Notes: a model not told the origin generated them from the letters alone. A stretch of DNA of 64,000 nucleotides from JBOFBH01 sp051657715 (GCA_051657715.1 JBOFLF010000044.1:37811-101810), one strand, 5' to 3'. Counted from the stretch's first letter, positions 33,583-42,081 are shown. Translations and numbers: made by a program.

Positions 33583-33602
33583 TGAGTTTATCGATAAACT
33601 CA
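33583..33602. promoter_or_regulatory. LacI-type operator, 20-bp perfect palindrome
   Basis: TGAGTTTATCGATAAACTCA is its own reverse complement and has the central CG typical of LacI-family sites. It fills most of the 30-bp gap between the glucosidase ATG (33576) and the lacI-like GTG (33607), so the regulator probably represses both directions. No ribosome site is visible on either side, so leaderless transcripts are likely. Confidence 0.85.
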
Positions 33603-33606
33603 TGGA

Positions 33607-34635
33607 GTGCCAACGATCTACGACGTCGCGGAGCGGTCTGGGGTGTCGCACACGACGGTGTCCAAGGTGTACCGGGCGCCGGAGCGGGTGTCCGCGGCGA
33701 CCCGCGAGCGGGTGCTGGCCGCGGCCCGCGACCTCGGATTCGCCGGTCCGAGCAGACTGGCGGCCGGGCTGCGGACCGGGCGTGCGGGCGTCATCGGCGT
33801 GGTGCTCGGGGAGTCGACGTCGTACGCGCTCACCGACCCGGCGGCGATCGCGTTCCTGCGCGGGGTGGCGGCCGAGCCGATCGCGGGTGACGGCCTGACG
33901 GTCCTGCCGGCGACCGGTCCTGGGCCGGCCGGTGACCCGGTGACCCGCGCGGCGGTGGACGGCCTGCTGGTCTACAGCGTCCTGATTGACAACCTGGCAC
34001 TGGCCGCCGCCCGCCGTCGCGGCCTACCGCGGGTGCTGGTGGACACCCCGGCCCGCCGCGGCGAGCACTGGGTCGGGATCGACGACCGGGCAGCCGCCCG
34101 GTGTGCCGCTGAACACCTGGCGCGGTCGGGGCACCAGCGGGTGGCGGTGCTCGCGGACTGGTTCACCGAGGACCGCGAGCCGGGGCCGGTGGACCCGACG
34201 GCCGACCTGCCCGGCGGGGTAGCCGCCGAGCGGCTCGCCGGCTACCTGTCGGTGTTCCCCGACGCGACGGTGTACGTCGGTGGGGTGAATGGCGAGGTCG
34301 CTGGTCACCGGGCGACCCTCGACCTGCTGCGGGTGCCGGCGCGTCGTCGGCCGACGGCTGTCCTGGCGATGTCGGACGAGCTCGCCCTGGGCGGGTTGCG
34401 GGCCGCGGCGGAGCTCGGCCTCGCCGTCCCCGAGCAGCTGTCCGTGGTGGGTTTCGACGACGGCGCGAATGCGCAGGCCCGTGGGCTGACGACCGTCCGC
34501 CAGCCGTTGCTGGACAAGGGCCGGGTCGCCGCATCCGTGCTCGCCGAGTTGATCGCCGGCCGCCGACCGCGGCCGGTGCGCCGGCTGCTGCCCACGGAGC
34601 TGGTGGTCCGCGGCACGACCGGGCCGCGCCGGTGA
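33607..34635 (+). CDS. LacI-family transcriptional regulator
   Basis: A 342-residue repressor. The N-terminal HTH is VPTIYDVAERSGVSHTTVSKVYRAPERVSAATRERV, with the hinge helix after AARDLGFAGPSRLAAGLRTGR. A periplasmic-binding-protein-like sensor domain follows (AVDGLLVYSVLIDNLALAAARRRGLPRVLVD, ELALGGLRAAAELGLAVPEQLSVVGFDDG). It probably senses an alpha-glucoside and binds the adjacent palindrome. Its stop overlaps the transporter GTG (GTGA). Confidence 0.95.
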   Translation: MPTIYDVAERSGVSHTTVSKVYRAPERVSAATRERVLAAARDLGFAGPSRLAAGLRTGRAGVIGVVLGESTSYALTDPAAIAFLRGVAAEPIAGDGLTVLPATGPGPAGDPVTRAAVDGLLVYSVLIDNLALAAARRRGLPRVLVDTPARRGEHWVGIDDRAAARCAAEHLARSGHQRVAVLADWFTEDREPGPVDPTADLPGGVAAERLAGYLSVFPDATVYVGGVNGEVAGHRATLDLLRVPARRRPTAVLAMSDELALGGLRAAAELGLAVPEQLSVVGFDDGANAQARGLTTVRQPLLDKGRVAASVLAELIAGRRPRPVRRLLPTELVVRGTTGPRR

Positions 34636-35834
34636 CCGCCCGCCCGGACTCGTCTGCCGGGGGGTCGACGCCGCTGTACCTCGGCGCTTTCGCGGTGCTC
34701 GGGTCGACCACGCTGCTGCTGGGGCCGTCCCTGGAGTCGTTCCGGATCGCGGCCGGGGTGTCCACCGCCGCGGTCGGGGTGCTGTTCACCGCGTCGGCGG
34801 CCGGCTACCTCCTCGGATCGGTGGCGGCCGGCCGGGTCCTGCACGACCTCCCGGCGCACCGCGTGCTGGCCGCCGGCCTCGGGTGCGTGGCGCTGGCCCT
34901 GGTGGTCCTGGTGAGCGTGGAGCCGTTGGGGTTGCTGGTGATCGGCCAGGTGCTGCTGGGGTTCGGCGGCGGGCTGGTCGACGTGACCGGCAACGCCGTG
35001 GTGCTGTGGCTGCACCGGGGCGGGCCGGTGATGAACGCGCTGCACCTGTGCTTCGGGGTCGGCGCCGTCGCGGCCCCGCTGGTGGTCAACGCCAGCCTGA
35101 CCCGGACGGACGGCATCCGCGTCGGCTACCTGGCGGTGGCCGGCGCGGTGGCCGTGCTGGCGGTCGCCGCGCTGACCCGGCCGAGCCCGGTCAACCCACA
35201 CGGGGCCGTCACCCGGGGCATCCCGCCGGGTACGGCCGCTCCGCTCGCCGCGGCCGTGGTGTTCTTCTTCTGCTACGTCGGGGTCGAGCTGGCCTTCGCC
35301 GGGTGGGTCTTCGAGTACGGCGTCGCACAGGGCCTGGACCGGCGGACCGAGGCCACCTGGCTGGGCACCGCGTTCCTGACGGCGTTCACGGTCGGACGGG
35401 TGCTGTCCATCCCGATCGCCCGGTGGTGCTTGCCCCGGACGGTGCTGGCCGGGGACGTCCTGGTGTGCCTGGCTGCGGTGGCGGTGCTGCTGCTCGGCGG
35501 CGGCGGCGGCGGCGGTGGTGGTGGCGGTGGGGCGTGGGTGCTGTGGGTGGGAACGGTGGCGTTCGGGCTGGGCGCGGCGTCGATGTTCCCGACCATGCTG
35601 TCGCTGGCGGAGCCGGTGATCCCCTCGACCAGCACGGTCACCAGCGTCTTCCTGGTCGGCTCCTCGCTGGGCGGCATGAGCATCCCGCCGCTGGCCGGAG
35701 TGCTGCTGGGGCGTGTGGGCTCGGCCGGTCTGCCCTGGGTGGCCCTGGCCGGGACGGCGCTGTGCGGCGCCGCCGTCGCCGCGTTCATCCTGCTCGCCCG
35801 TCGGCCAGGACGCTCAGTAGCTCACGGGCCGTGA
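34632..35834 (+). CDS. MFS transporter with poly-Gly tract
   Basis: A 400-residue, about 12-TM major facilitator (FucP/MFS sugar-type). TM segments start at FAVLGSTTLLLGPSLESFRIAAG and SAAGYLLGSVAAGRVLHDLPAHRV, with a cytoplasmic G-R motif. It ends in LPWVALAGTALCGAAVAAFILLA. A tract of 12 Gly from a GGN microsatellite (35496-35531) lies at the end of a TM helix near residue 290. Coupled to the lacI-like gene, so probably imports or exports a sugar of the GH13 locus. Substrate unknown. Confidence 0.87.
   Translation: MTARPDSSAGGSTPLYLGAFAVLGSTTLLLGPSLESFRIAAGVSTAAVGVLFTASAAGYLLGSVAAGRVLHDLPAHRVLAAGLGCVALALVVLVSVEPLGLLVIGQVLLGFGGGLVDVTGNAVVLWLHRGGPVMNALHLCFGVGAVAAPLVVNASLTRTDGIRVGYLAVAGAVAVLAVAALTRPSPVNPHGAVTRGIPPGTAAPLAAAVVFFFCYVGVELAFAGWVFEYGVAQGLDRRTEATWLGTAFLTAFTVGRVLSIPIARWCLPRTVLAGDVLVCLAAVAVLLLGGGGGGGGGGGGAWVLWVGTVAFGLGAASMFPTMLSLAEPVIPSTSTVTSVFLVGSSLGGMSIPPLAGVLLGRVGSAGLPWVALAGTALCGAAVAAFILLARRPGRSVAHGP
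35496..35531 (+). repeat. GGN trinucleotide microsatellite (12 codons)
   Basis: Twelve consecutive Gly codons, mainly GGC then GGT, in frame within the MFS gene. Length change would alter a loop without shifting frame. Confidence 0.95.
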
Positions 35835-36079
35835 GAGCGGAACTCGTGTCATGCGATGGTGTGGCCGGCTCGCACGCCGCCCCACCAGGTCGCCGCCCCG
35901 CTCCCACCGTTCTTAGACCAGAAGCGACCACGACCTCAGATTCGATCGACCGTGGCGTGCGCTCAGCCGTCGATCATGGGCATCGCGAGGTGTGCGTCGT
36001 CAGAGCGAGTGAACGTCCGTCATCCACAGGTCGCCGATGCCGTGCGCCGCGAGGACGCCGGGTCTGCCTTGATGGGCGG
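35835..36079. other. Intergenic, nothing clear
   Basis: About 245 bp between the MFS gene and the DUF3800-like fragment. I see no convincing gene, hairpin or repeat. Confidence 0.5.
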
Positions 36080-36352
36080 GTGAGTGTGCACGCCTTCGTC
36101 GACGAGTCGGTCTGTCGTGACCGCTACCTGCTGACCGCCACCATGATCGATCCTGTCGACCTGCGCCGGCTGCGACGTCACGCCCGCGGCCTGCTTTTCG
36201 CGGGACAGCGTGAAGTGCACAGGTCCCGGCCCGTGCTGGATGTCGTGGAGCGGCGGGACGTCGACCTCACCGCGCACTGGGAGCCGGTCCCCGACTTCGG
36301 GGAGTGGGAACGCTTCGGCGTCTTGCGCCGCAAGGGTGCGACCGCCTACTGA
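36080..36352 (+). pseudogene. DUF3800-like fragment
   Basis: A 90-residue ORF (GTG start). Its N-terminus VHAFVDESVCRDRYLLTATMI, then LRRLRRHARGLLFAGQREVH, resembles the start of DUF3800-type proteins (FVDES with the catalytic-looking Asp). The family normally has 200 or more residues. After GQREVH the sequence jumps to a short ending (VERRDVDLTAHWEPVPDFGEWE), as if the middle had been deleted. Probably a decayed gene; a short functional protein cannot be excluded. Confidence 0.5.
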
Positions 36353-36434
36353 CCCCTGCCTCGATACCCCTGATCCACCGCGTCGGGCGGGCGTCCAACC
36401 AGCTCGGTGGGCCACGGCGCCCGCGCTCGTTAGG

Positions 36435-37058
36435 TCACGGCGCCCGTCGGCTGGCCCATGCCAGCGCCGTCCAGCCGGCCGCGGCGGCGAGCATGGTCAG
36501 GACTCCGCGCGGCCACCACACGTGGCTGGTCAGGAACGAGACGGCCGCGGCGATCACCAGCGCGCCGCCGGGCAGCGCGCGGGCGCCGACCCGGCGGGCC
36601 ACCGTGGTCGCGGCGACGATGCCGGCCACCAGGTAGGCATAGACGCCGACTTGCACGAGCTGGTTCGCCTGGTCGAACGCGACCCCGACACCCGGGTAGA
36701 CCCGACGCTGCTGCATCGCGCCCGCGCCGATGCCAGCCAGCACGTCGAGCGCGGTGTAGCTGCAGGCGTAGGTGAATCCGAGCGCCGCCACCAGCCACCC
36801 GGTCCGGCGGGAGTACTCGCGGGCCAGCAGCCACGGAGCCAACGCCAGCAGCGGGAACAGCGGCAGCAGCACCACGTGCAGGTCGCGCCACCACCCGGCG
36901 GTCGTGTCGTCGAGCTTGGTCGGGTGGGTCAGACCAGCGACCGCCAGCGCCACCCCTGGGCCGGCGGCCACGGCGTACCGGATCCACGGGGCCAACGCCG
37001 GCCGTGTCTCGGCGGCGGAGGCTTCGGGCTGTATCTCGGCGGCGGAGCTGTGCTGCAC
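36435..37058 (-). CDS. Integral membrane protein, unknown
   Basis: About 207 residues from GTG 37058, chosen to avoid overlap with the divergent glycosylase gene. It has six likely TM helices (RYAVAAGPGVALAVAGLTHP; DLHVVLLPLFPLLALAPWLL; TGWLVAALGFTYACSYTALDVLAGIGAG; LVQVGVYAYLVAGIVAATTV; GALVIAAAVSFLTSH; GVLTMLAAAAGWTALAW). The motif THPTKLDDTTAGWWRDLHVV and Tyr/Asp in helix 3 are distinctive. I do not recognise the family. Confidence 0.7.
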   Translation of the reverse strand: MQHSSAAEIQPEASAAETRPALAPWIRYAVAAGPGVALAVAGLTHPTKLDDTTAGWWRDLHVVLLPLFPLLALAPWLLAREYSRRTGWLVAALGFTYACSYTALDVLAGIGAGAMQQRRVYPGVGVAFDQANQLVQVGVYAYLVAGIVAATTVARRVGARALPGGALVIAAAVSFLTSHVWWPRGVLTMLAAAAGWTALAWASRRAP

Positions 37059-37122
37059 GGGCGACCAGCCTGCCAGGTCGCGGCCTGGCGGGCCGTCCGG
37101 CCAGACTGAGCGGGTGCACCGG

Positions 37123-38070
37123 ATGGACGAGCCGTCACCCGGGACGCCGATCACGGTGCGGCTGCCGGTCCGGCTTCCGTGGTACGTCGACAGCCTGTTC
37201 GGGCACCTCGCCGCGACGGCGGTCCCCGGAGTCGAGGAGTGGCGGGACGGCGCCTACCACCGCTCGATGACGCTGCGCCACGGCGCGGCGGTCGTCTCGT
37301 TGAGCCCGGCTCCGGACCACGTGGCTGCGGTGCTCCGGCTCACCGACCGCCGAGACCAGCTGGCCGCGGTGGCCCGCGTCCGGTGGCTGCTGGACCTGGA
37401 CACCGACCCGGTGGCCGTGGACGGTTCACTTGCCGAAGATCCGCTGCTGCAACCAGCCGTCGCGGCCCAGCCGGGCGTGCGGGTGCCGCGGTGCGTGGAC
37501 GGCGACGAGCTGGCGATGCGGGTCGTGCTCGGGCAGCAGGTGTCCACCGCGGCGGCCCGGACCGTCACCGGACGGCTCGTGGCCCGGCTGGGCACACCAC
37601 TGCCGAGCGTGCTGGTCGAGGACGGCAGCACGCTGACCCACACCTTCCCGACCGCCACCGCAGTCGCTGCCATCGAGCCGACGTCCCTGCCGATGCCCCG
37701 CCGTCGGGCGACCACCCTGATCACCCTGGCGTCCGCCCTGACCCGCGACGAACTGGACCTGTCACCAGGCGCCGACCGGGCCGCCGCGCTCGACGTTCTC
37801 GACCAGCTGCCCGGCATCGGCCCCTGGACCACGTCCAGCATCGCCATGCGGGCGCTCGGCGACCCGGACGCGTTCCTGCCCACCGACCTCGGTGTGGCGC
37901 GAGCAGCCCGGCAGCTCGGCATCAGCACCACCCGAGACCTGCTGACCCGCGCGGACCGCTGGCGGCCGTGGCGTTCGTACGCCACCCAGGTGCTGTGGGG
38001 TCTGCTCGATCACCCGATCAACCGCCTCCCGGGCGGCGCAGCCGCTACCGCCGGTGTCGCTAACCGGTGA
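37123..38070 (+). CDS. AlkA-like DNA-3-methyladenine glycosylase
   Basis: A 315-residue base-excision enzyme. ATG 37123 (or GTG 37114) gives an N-terminal AlkA_N beta domain (VRLPVRLPWYVDSLFGHLAATAVPGVEEW, LRHGAAVVSLSPAP). A HhH-GPD domain follows: DELAMRVVLGQQVSTAAARTVTGRLVARLG, the hairpin LDQLPGIGPWTTSSIAMRALG, and the catalytic Asp in DAFLPTDLGVARA. In actinobacteria this unit is often fused to or next to Ada; no Ada gene is in the window. Removes alkylated purines. Confidence 0.9.
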   Translation: MDEPSPGTPITVRLPVRLPWYVDSLFGHLAATAVPGVEEWRDGAYHRSMTLRHGAAVVSLSPAPDHVAAVLRLTDRRDQLAAVARVRWLLDLDTDPVAVDGSLAEDPLLQPAVAAQPGVRVPRCVDGDELAMRVVLGQQVSTAAARTVTGRLVARLGTPLPSVLVEDGSTLTHTFPTATAVAAIEPTSLPMPRRRATTLITLASALTRDELDLSPGADRAAALDVLDQLPGIGPWTTSSIAMRALGDPDAFLPTDLGVARAARQLGISTTRDLLTRADRWRPWRSYATQVLWGLLDHPINRLPGGAAATAGVANR

Positions 38071-38129
38071 CAACGCGCCGACCAGGCGCCAGGGCTGGAG
38101 CCGGAGCCGGAGCCGGAGCCTGTGCCCCG

Positions 38130-39107
38130 TCACGGCAGGGTGGCCAGCCAGTCGAGCAGGGCGTCGGTGACTTCGTCCGGGCGTTCCTCCGGCAGGAAGT
38201 GCCCGGCGTCGGGGAACTCCAGCCAGCGGTAGGGGCCAGCTGCCCAGCGTCGGGAGGCCCGGGCCGTCTCGACCAGGATGGCCGGGTCGCGCCCGCCGTG
38301 CAGCTGCAGCACCGGGACGGTGACCGGGTGGTCGATCGCCTCCCGGAACGCCCGGCCGTCCGACCGGAACGCCGAGCGCACCAGCCAGCGGTAGTACTCC
38401 ATCGCCGAGTGCGCGACGAACGGCACCCGCATCGCCTCCGCGTACGTCCGCACGACCTCCCGGCTGCGCGGGTCGCTCTCCGGCCACTCGGTCCCAGAGC
38501 CCCTGCGCAGCACCGCTTTCATCGCCCCGACGCGGATCAGCCGGCGCTCTGGCCGGATCGGCACCTGAAACGGCCAGAGGTACCCGCTGGCCCGGCGCTG
38601 CGCGCGGTTGCGCCAGTAAGCCCGACCGAACGTCAGCGGGTGGGCGATGGACAGCGCGGCGATTGCCTTGGTCACTCCGGGCTGCAGGGACGGCATCGCC
38701 CAGGCGATCCACCCGCCCCAGTCGTGCCCCACCACCACCGCCTGGGAAGCCCCCAATGACCGGACGACCGCGGCTACGTCGGCGGCCAGGGTTGGCGTGT
38801 CGTACCCGCGGGGCGGTTTGTCGGAGGCTCCGTACCCGCGCAGATCCATGGCAACCGCCCGGTAGCCGGCTGCGGCCAGCGCCGGCAGCTGAGCCCGCCA
38901 GCACCACCACATCTGCGGGAAGCCGTGCAGCAGTAGCACCATCGGCGCGGCATCGTCGGTGGACGGGTGCGCGGCCAGGCCGGTCCCCGGGCCGGGGGAG
39001 ACGGCGGACGGGCCACACTCGGCGACGTGGAACCGGGCGCCGTTGGCCGGCACGAACCGGTGCCGCCAAGGACCGTCGTGCAGGACGTGCGTGGCGTCGA
39101 CGCTCAC
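38130..39107 (-). CDS. Alpha/beta hydrolase, epoxide hydrolase-like
   Basis: A 325-residue soluble hydrolase. The GTG at 39107 overlaps the preceding stop (GTGA). The oxyanion motif is LLLHGFPQMWWCW (HGFP), the nucleophile Asp lies in VVVGHDWGGWIAW (G-H-D-W-G-G, as in epoxide hydrolases and haloalkane dehalogenases), and the base His in FPDAGHFLPEERPDEV. A cap region contains Tyr residues that could act on an epoxide. Substrate unknown. Confidence 0.9.
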   Translation of the reverse strand: MSVDATHVLHDGPWRHRFVPANGARFHVAECGPSAVSPGPGTGLAAHPSTDDAAPMVLLLHGFPQMWWCWRAQLPALAAAGYRAVAMDLRGYGASDKPPRGYDTPTLAADVAAVVRSLGASQAVVVGHDWGGWIAWAMPSLQPGVTKAIAALSIAHPLTFGRAYWRNRAQRRASGYLWPFQVPIRPERRLIRVGAMKAVLRRGSGTEWPESDPRSREVVRTYAEAMRVPFVAHSAMEYYRWLVRSAFRSDGRAFREAIDHPVTVPVLQLHGGRDPAILVETARASRRWAAGPYRWLEFPDAGHFLPEERPDEVTDALLDWLATLP

Positions 39108-39652
39108 CGAGACGCCGGCTCCTGGCCGCCGCGGACGGCCTTGGGTGCCTGGCCACTGGTGGTGGGCTCGCGGACGTGGTCACCACGAGCACCTCGCAGG
39201 GTGGCGACGGTGGCCCGGGTCGTGCGCAGCGTCCGCTCCGGTGCCCGGGCACGCTTCAGCTGCGCCCGACCCGTCACAGCCAGGATCCCGGACACCAGCA
39301 GCAACGCGCCGGCCACTACGAGGAACGCCAGCCACCGGGACAACCCGGCGGCCACCAAGCCGTACGCGGCAGCTACCAGCAGCAGGAGCGTCGCCAGGAA
39401 CACCACCACCCCAGCCACCACGAACAGGGCGACACCGGTCACTGCCGAGACGGCGTCCGCCCGCAGCTCCGCCTTGGCCAGCGCGACCTCCGAGCGCACG
39501 ATGGCCGACACGTCGTGCGACGCGTCGGCGACCAGCTGGCCGAGGGTGCGCTCACTGGTCCCGTCGGGGTGAGCGGCACCGGTGGATCCAGTGGTAGTGG
39601 CGGACCTAGTGACAGTGGTGGACCTAGCGGCACCGCGGCCTTGGTCGCTCAT
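39104..39652 (-). CDS. Phage-holin-family (holin_3_6-like) membrane protein
   Basis: 182 residues from ATG 39652. The N-terminal Ser/Thr-rich segment is followed by the conserved amphipathic part TLGQLVADASHDVSAIVRSEVALAKAELRADA. Two TM helices follow (VTGVALFVVAGVVVFLATLLLLVAAAYGLVAAG and WLAFLVVAGALLLVSGILAVTG), then a basic tail. Such actinobacterial proteins are called putative holin-X but are chromosomal and probably not lytic. Coupled to the hydrolase gene. Confidence 0.82.
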   Translation of the reverse strand: MSDQGRGAARSTTVTRSATTTGSTGAAHPDGTSERTLGQLVADASHDVSAIVRSEVALAKAELRADAVSAVTGVALFVVAGVVVFLATLLLLVAAAYGLVAAGLSRWLAFLVVAGALLLVSGILAVTGRAQLKRARAPERTLRTTRATVATLRGARGDHVREPTTSGQAPKAVRGGQEPASR

Positions 39653-39729
39653 CGTCGCTCTCCCCTCCGGATTCCTGCGGCGCACGTACGAGCGCTCGCA
39701 CGGTACGACGCTGTCCCGTGCGACATGTC

Positions 39730-39806
39730 GTGGGACTCGGCAGTTGTGGGACTCGGCAGTTGTGGGACTCGGCAGTTGTGGGACTCGGCAGTTGTGGGAC
39801 TCGGCA
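39730..39806. repeat. Tandem repeat, 16-bp unit, 4.8 copies
   Basis: Perfect units GTGGGACTCGGCAGTT at 39730, 39746, 39762 and 39778, then 13 bases of a fifth. There are no spacers, so it is not CRISPR. It lies 78 bp upstream of the holin-like start. Confidence 0.97.
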
Positions 39807-39890
39807 CGAGACTACGGGCTGATCACCGCGCTCGCCCGCGCGGCACCGCTGCTCCTCGCTGCCGGTCGCGGTCGGCTCGGCGGGTTCTGC

Positions 39891-39946
39891 TCTTCGCGGT
39901 CGGCCGGTGGTATCGGCCTCTTCGCGGTCGGCCGGTGGTACCGGCG
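39891..39946. repeat. Tandem duplication, 28-bp unit, 2 copies
   Basis: 39891-39918 and 39919-39946 match at 26 of 28 positions; the unit starts TCTTCGCGGTCGGCCGGTGG. It ends 16 bp before the nhaA stop. Confidence 0.95.
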
Positions 39947-39961
39947 CAGAGCATGGACGGG

Positions 39962-41245
39962 TCAGCGCTGGTAGACGTCGGGGACGCCGTCGCCGTCATC
40001 GTCGCGGCGTTCCTCCTCGGCGATCCGCCGGTAGTGCCGTTCCCGCGCGCGCAGCACCACCGCGGCCAACGCTGCTGCGAGCAGCGAACCGGCCAGCACG
40101 GCCGCCTTGACGTGCGCCTCGCGCTCCGTCCCGGCGTAGGCCAGCTCGCTGATCAGCAGGCTGACGGTGAACCCGATCCCGGCGAGCAGGCCGACGCCGA
40201 CCACGTCCGGCCAGGCGATGTCGTCGTCCAAGGTGGCGCGGGTGAAGCGGGTCGCCAGCCAGGTCCCGCAGATCACACCAACCGCCTTGCCCACCACCAG
40301 CCCCAGCACCACGGCGATCGCGGCCCGGTCCTCGATCGCCGACCGCAGACCGCCGCCCACCAGGGTGACCCCGGCGGCCAGCAGCGCGAACAGCGGCACC
40401 GCGACCCCCGCCGACCACGGCCGGACCCAGTGCTCCATCACGTCCGCGGGCGCCGCTGGCTCGCCGGGCCGGCGGCGCACCGGCACGGTCGCGGCGAGCA
40501 GCACTCCAGCGACCGTCGCGTGCACCCCGGACGTGTGCACCAGGCCCCACGTCGTGCACGCCAGCGGTACCGCCACCCACCACGGGCACCGGCGCCGCTG
40601 GGCGAGGAACCCGAACAGCGCCAACGGGATCGCCGCTCCCAACAGCGGTGCGACGGCGAGATCGGCGGTGTAGAAAACGGCGATGATGGTGATCGCGATG
40701 AGGTCGTCCACCACCGCCAGGGTGAGCAGGAACGACCGCAGAGCGGACGGCAGGTGCGACCCGATCACGCTGAGCGCGGCCAGCGCGAACGCGATGTCGG
40801 TAGCGGCCGGGACGGCCCACCCGCGGCTGGCCTCGCCGTCGCCGGCGGTCACGGCCAGGAACACCGCGCCCGGCACCACCACCCCGCTGACCGCGGCGAC
40901 CACCGGCAGCACCGCCCGGGCCGGGTCGCGCAGGTCCCCGACGACGAGCTCGTGCTTGAGCTCCAGGCCGGCGACGAAGAAGAACACCGCGAGCAGCCCG
41001 TCCGCTGCCCAATGCGCCAGGTCGAGGTCCAGGTGCAGCGCAGCCGGCCCGAGGGTGATCCCCTGCAGGTCGGTGTAGCTGTCGCGCCACGGGGAGTTCG
41101 CCCAGGCCAGGGCGAGCGTCGCGGCGGCGAGCAGCAGCAGCCCGCCGACCGTCTCGGTGCGCAGCAGCTGGGCGATCCGCCGGGCCTCCACCCAGTCCGG
41201 GCTGCGGGTCAACAGCCGTCGGATCGGCTGGAACGACTGGCTCAC
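39962..41245 (-). CDS. nhaA: Na+/H+ antiporter NhaA
   Basis: About 427 residues. GTG 41245 is preferred because GAGAGG stands 6 nt upstream; ATG 41251 lies directly on that site. NhaA motifs are VFFFVAGLELKHELVVGDL, AVPAATDIAFALAALSVIG and LLTLAVVDDLIAITIIAVFY with the paired Asp of the ion site. Also present are HTSGVHATVAGVLLAATVPVR (NhaA TM7-8 region) and GIGFTVSLLISELAY. Eleven to twelve TM helices. Exports Na+ in exchange for H+. The C-terminal DDDGDGVPDVYQR tail is unusual and Ca-loop-like. Confidence 0.95.
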   Translation of the reverse strand: MSQSFQPIRRLLTRSPDWVEARRIAQLLRTETVGGLLLLAAATLALAWANSPWRDSYTDLQGITLGPAALHLDLDLAHWAADGLLAVFFFVAGLELKHELVVGDLRDPARAVLPVVAAVSGVVVPGAVFLAVTAGDGEASRGWAVPAATDIAFALAALSVIGSHLPSALRSFLLTLAVVDDLIAITIIAVFYTADLAVAPLLGAAIPLALFGFLAQRRRCPWWVAVPLACTTWGLVHTSGVHATVAGVLLAATVPVRRRPGEPAAPADVMEHWVRPWSAGVAVPLFALLAAGVTLVGGGLRSAIEDRAAIAVVLGLVVGKAVGVICGTWLATRFTRATLDDDIAWPDVVGVGLLAGIGFTVSLLISELAYAGTEREAHVKAAVLAGSLLAAALAAVVLRARERHYRRIAEEERRDDDGDGVPDVYQR

Positions 41246-41373
41246 GGGCATCCTCTCGGCAGTACCGATCCGTGCTGATCCGCTGTGGGAAGAACAGATA
41301 TGCGCGTCATTGGTCCTAGCAGGAACATCACGTGACCTAGACGTCGCCTGGGTTGTGAGCAGGGTCGTTCGGT

Positions 41374-41769
41374 TCAAGGCGGGCCGCAGCGCACCTCGAC
41401 GATCTTGGCGGTGAAGTCCTTGGTGTTGTGAGTGAGGAACAGGTCCGCGCCAGTGGCGACGGCCGTCGCCAGGTGTACCGCGTCCGGGGCTTTCAGGCGG
41501 TACTGGGCAGCCAGCGACGTGGCCAGCGATGCCGTCGTCTCGTCGAGTGGGTGCAGCTGCAGCCGGGAGAGGATGCGAGTCAGGGCGCCTACCTCCTCGG
41601 TGTGGGCCGTGCGCAGCGGCTTGGCCAAGACCTCGGGAAGCAGCAGCGCGGATCCCACGAGCCGCCCGACGAGCGCCGGGTCGTCCAGAATGCGCCGCGT
41701 CCGCTCACCGACCGGGTGGTCGCTCGCCGCGGCATAGATCAACACGTCCGAGTCGAAGGCGACGATCAC
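41374..41769 (-). CDS. PIN-domain toxin (VapC-like)
   Basis: A 131-residue predicted RNase. The GTG at 41769 overlaps the antitoxin stop (GTGA). PIN acidic residues are D6/D8 (VAFDSDVLIY), E46 (LLPEVLAKPL), D96 (KAPDAVHLATAVATGADL) and N115/D118 (THNTKDF). The length is right for VapC. Probably cleaves tRNA or rRNA when not bound by the antitoxin. Confidence 0.9.
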   Translation of the reverse strand: MIVAFDSDVLIYAAASDHPVGERTRRILDDPALVGRLVGSALLLPEVLAKPLRTAHTEEVGALTRILSRLQLHPLDETTASLATSLAAQYRLKAPDAVHLATAVATGADLFLTHNTKDFTAKIVEVRCGPP

Positions 41770-42056
41770 CTGACGTCCCGGTCTCGGCGCACTTGCGCGG
41801 CCAGGGCGGTGGCGCGCCGAGCCGTCATGTCCGCGCGCAGCGGCGGTCGCTCCTCGCGCGCGCGACGTAGATCGTCCAACAGGGTCTTGGCCCGGTCCGT
41901 CGCCGGTGTCGCCCGGCGCTGCCGCAGGACGTCCGGGCTGACCAGCACGGCTACCACCTCGCCGTGCAAGGTGAGCGTGACGTCCTCACCGGACCGGGCG
42001 AGGTCGACCGCCGCTCGCAGCCGTCGCCGCGCTTCGCTGACCGGCATCGTTGTCAT
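41766..42056 (-). CDS. Phd/YefM-type antitoxin
   Basis: 96 residues from ATG 42056. The N-terminal Phd fold reads MPVSEARRRLRAAVDLARSGEDVTLTLHGEVVAVLVSPD. The C-terminal Arg-rich helix (RAKTLLDDLRRAREERPPLR) would neutralise the PIN toxin. Overlapping order (antitoxin first, coupled to toxin) is standard. Confidence 0.87.
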   Translation of the reverse strand: MTTMPVSEARRRLRAAVDLARSGEDVTLTLHGEVVAVLVSPDVLRQRRATPATDRAKTLLDDLRRAREERPPLRADMTARRATALAAQVRRDRDVR

Positions 42057-42065
42057 GAACACCAG

Positions 42066-42081
42066 TGTACGTCGGTGTACA
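42066..42081. promoter_or_regulatory. Likely antitoxin operator
   Basis: TGTAC-GTCGGT-GTACA, a 5-bp inverted repeat starting 10 bp upstream of the antitoxin ATG. Phd/YefM antitoxins usually repress their own promoter through such sites. Confidence 0.5.

Larger units (their letters stand above)
39653..39961. other. Repeat-containing gap between the holin-like and nhaA genes
   Basis: No gene supported. It holds two separate tandem arrays (39730-39806 and 39891-39946), listed individually. Confidence 0.7.

Noticed and set aside
31714..33585. Long plus-strand open frame opposite the GH13 gene
   Set aside because: Shadow of the GH13 coding strand; no motif or ribosome site.
39730..39806. CRISPR-like array
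   Set aside because: Units are directly adjacent with no spacers, and no cas genes are present.
38663..41278. 871-codon plus-strand open frame
   Set aside because: It is antisense to the hydrolase, holin-like and nhaA genes, with Arg/Gly/His-rich content and no motif.
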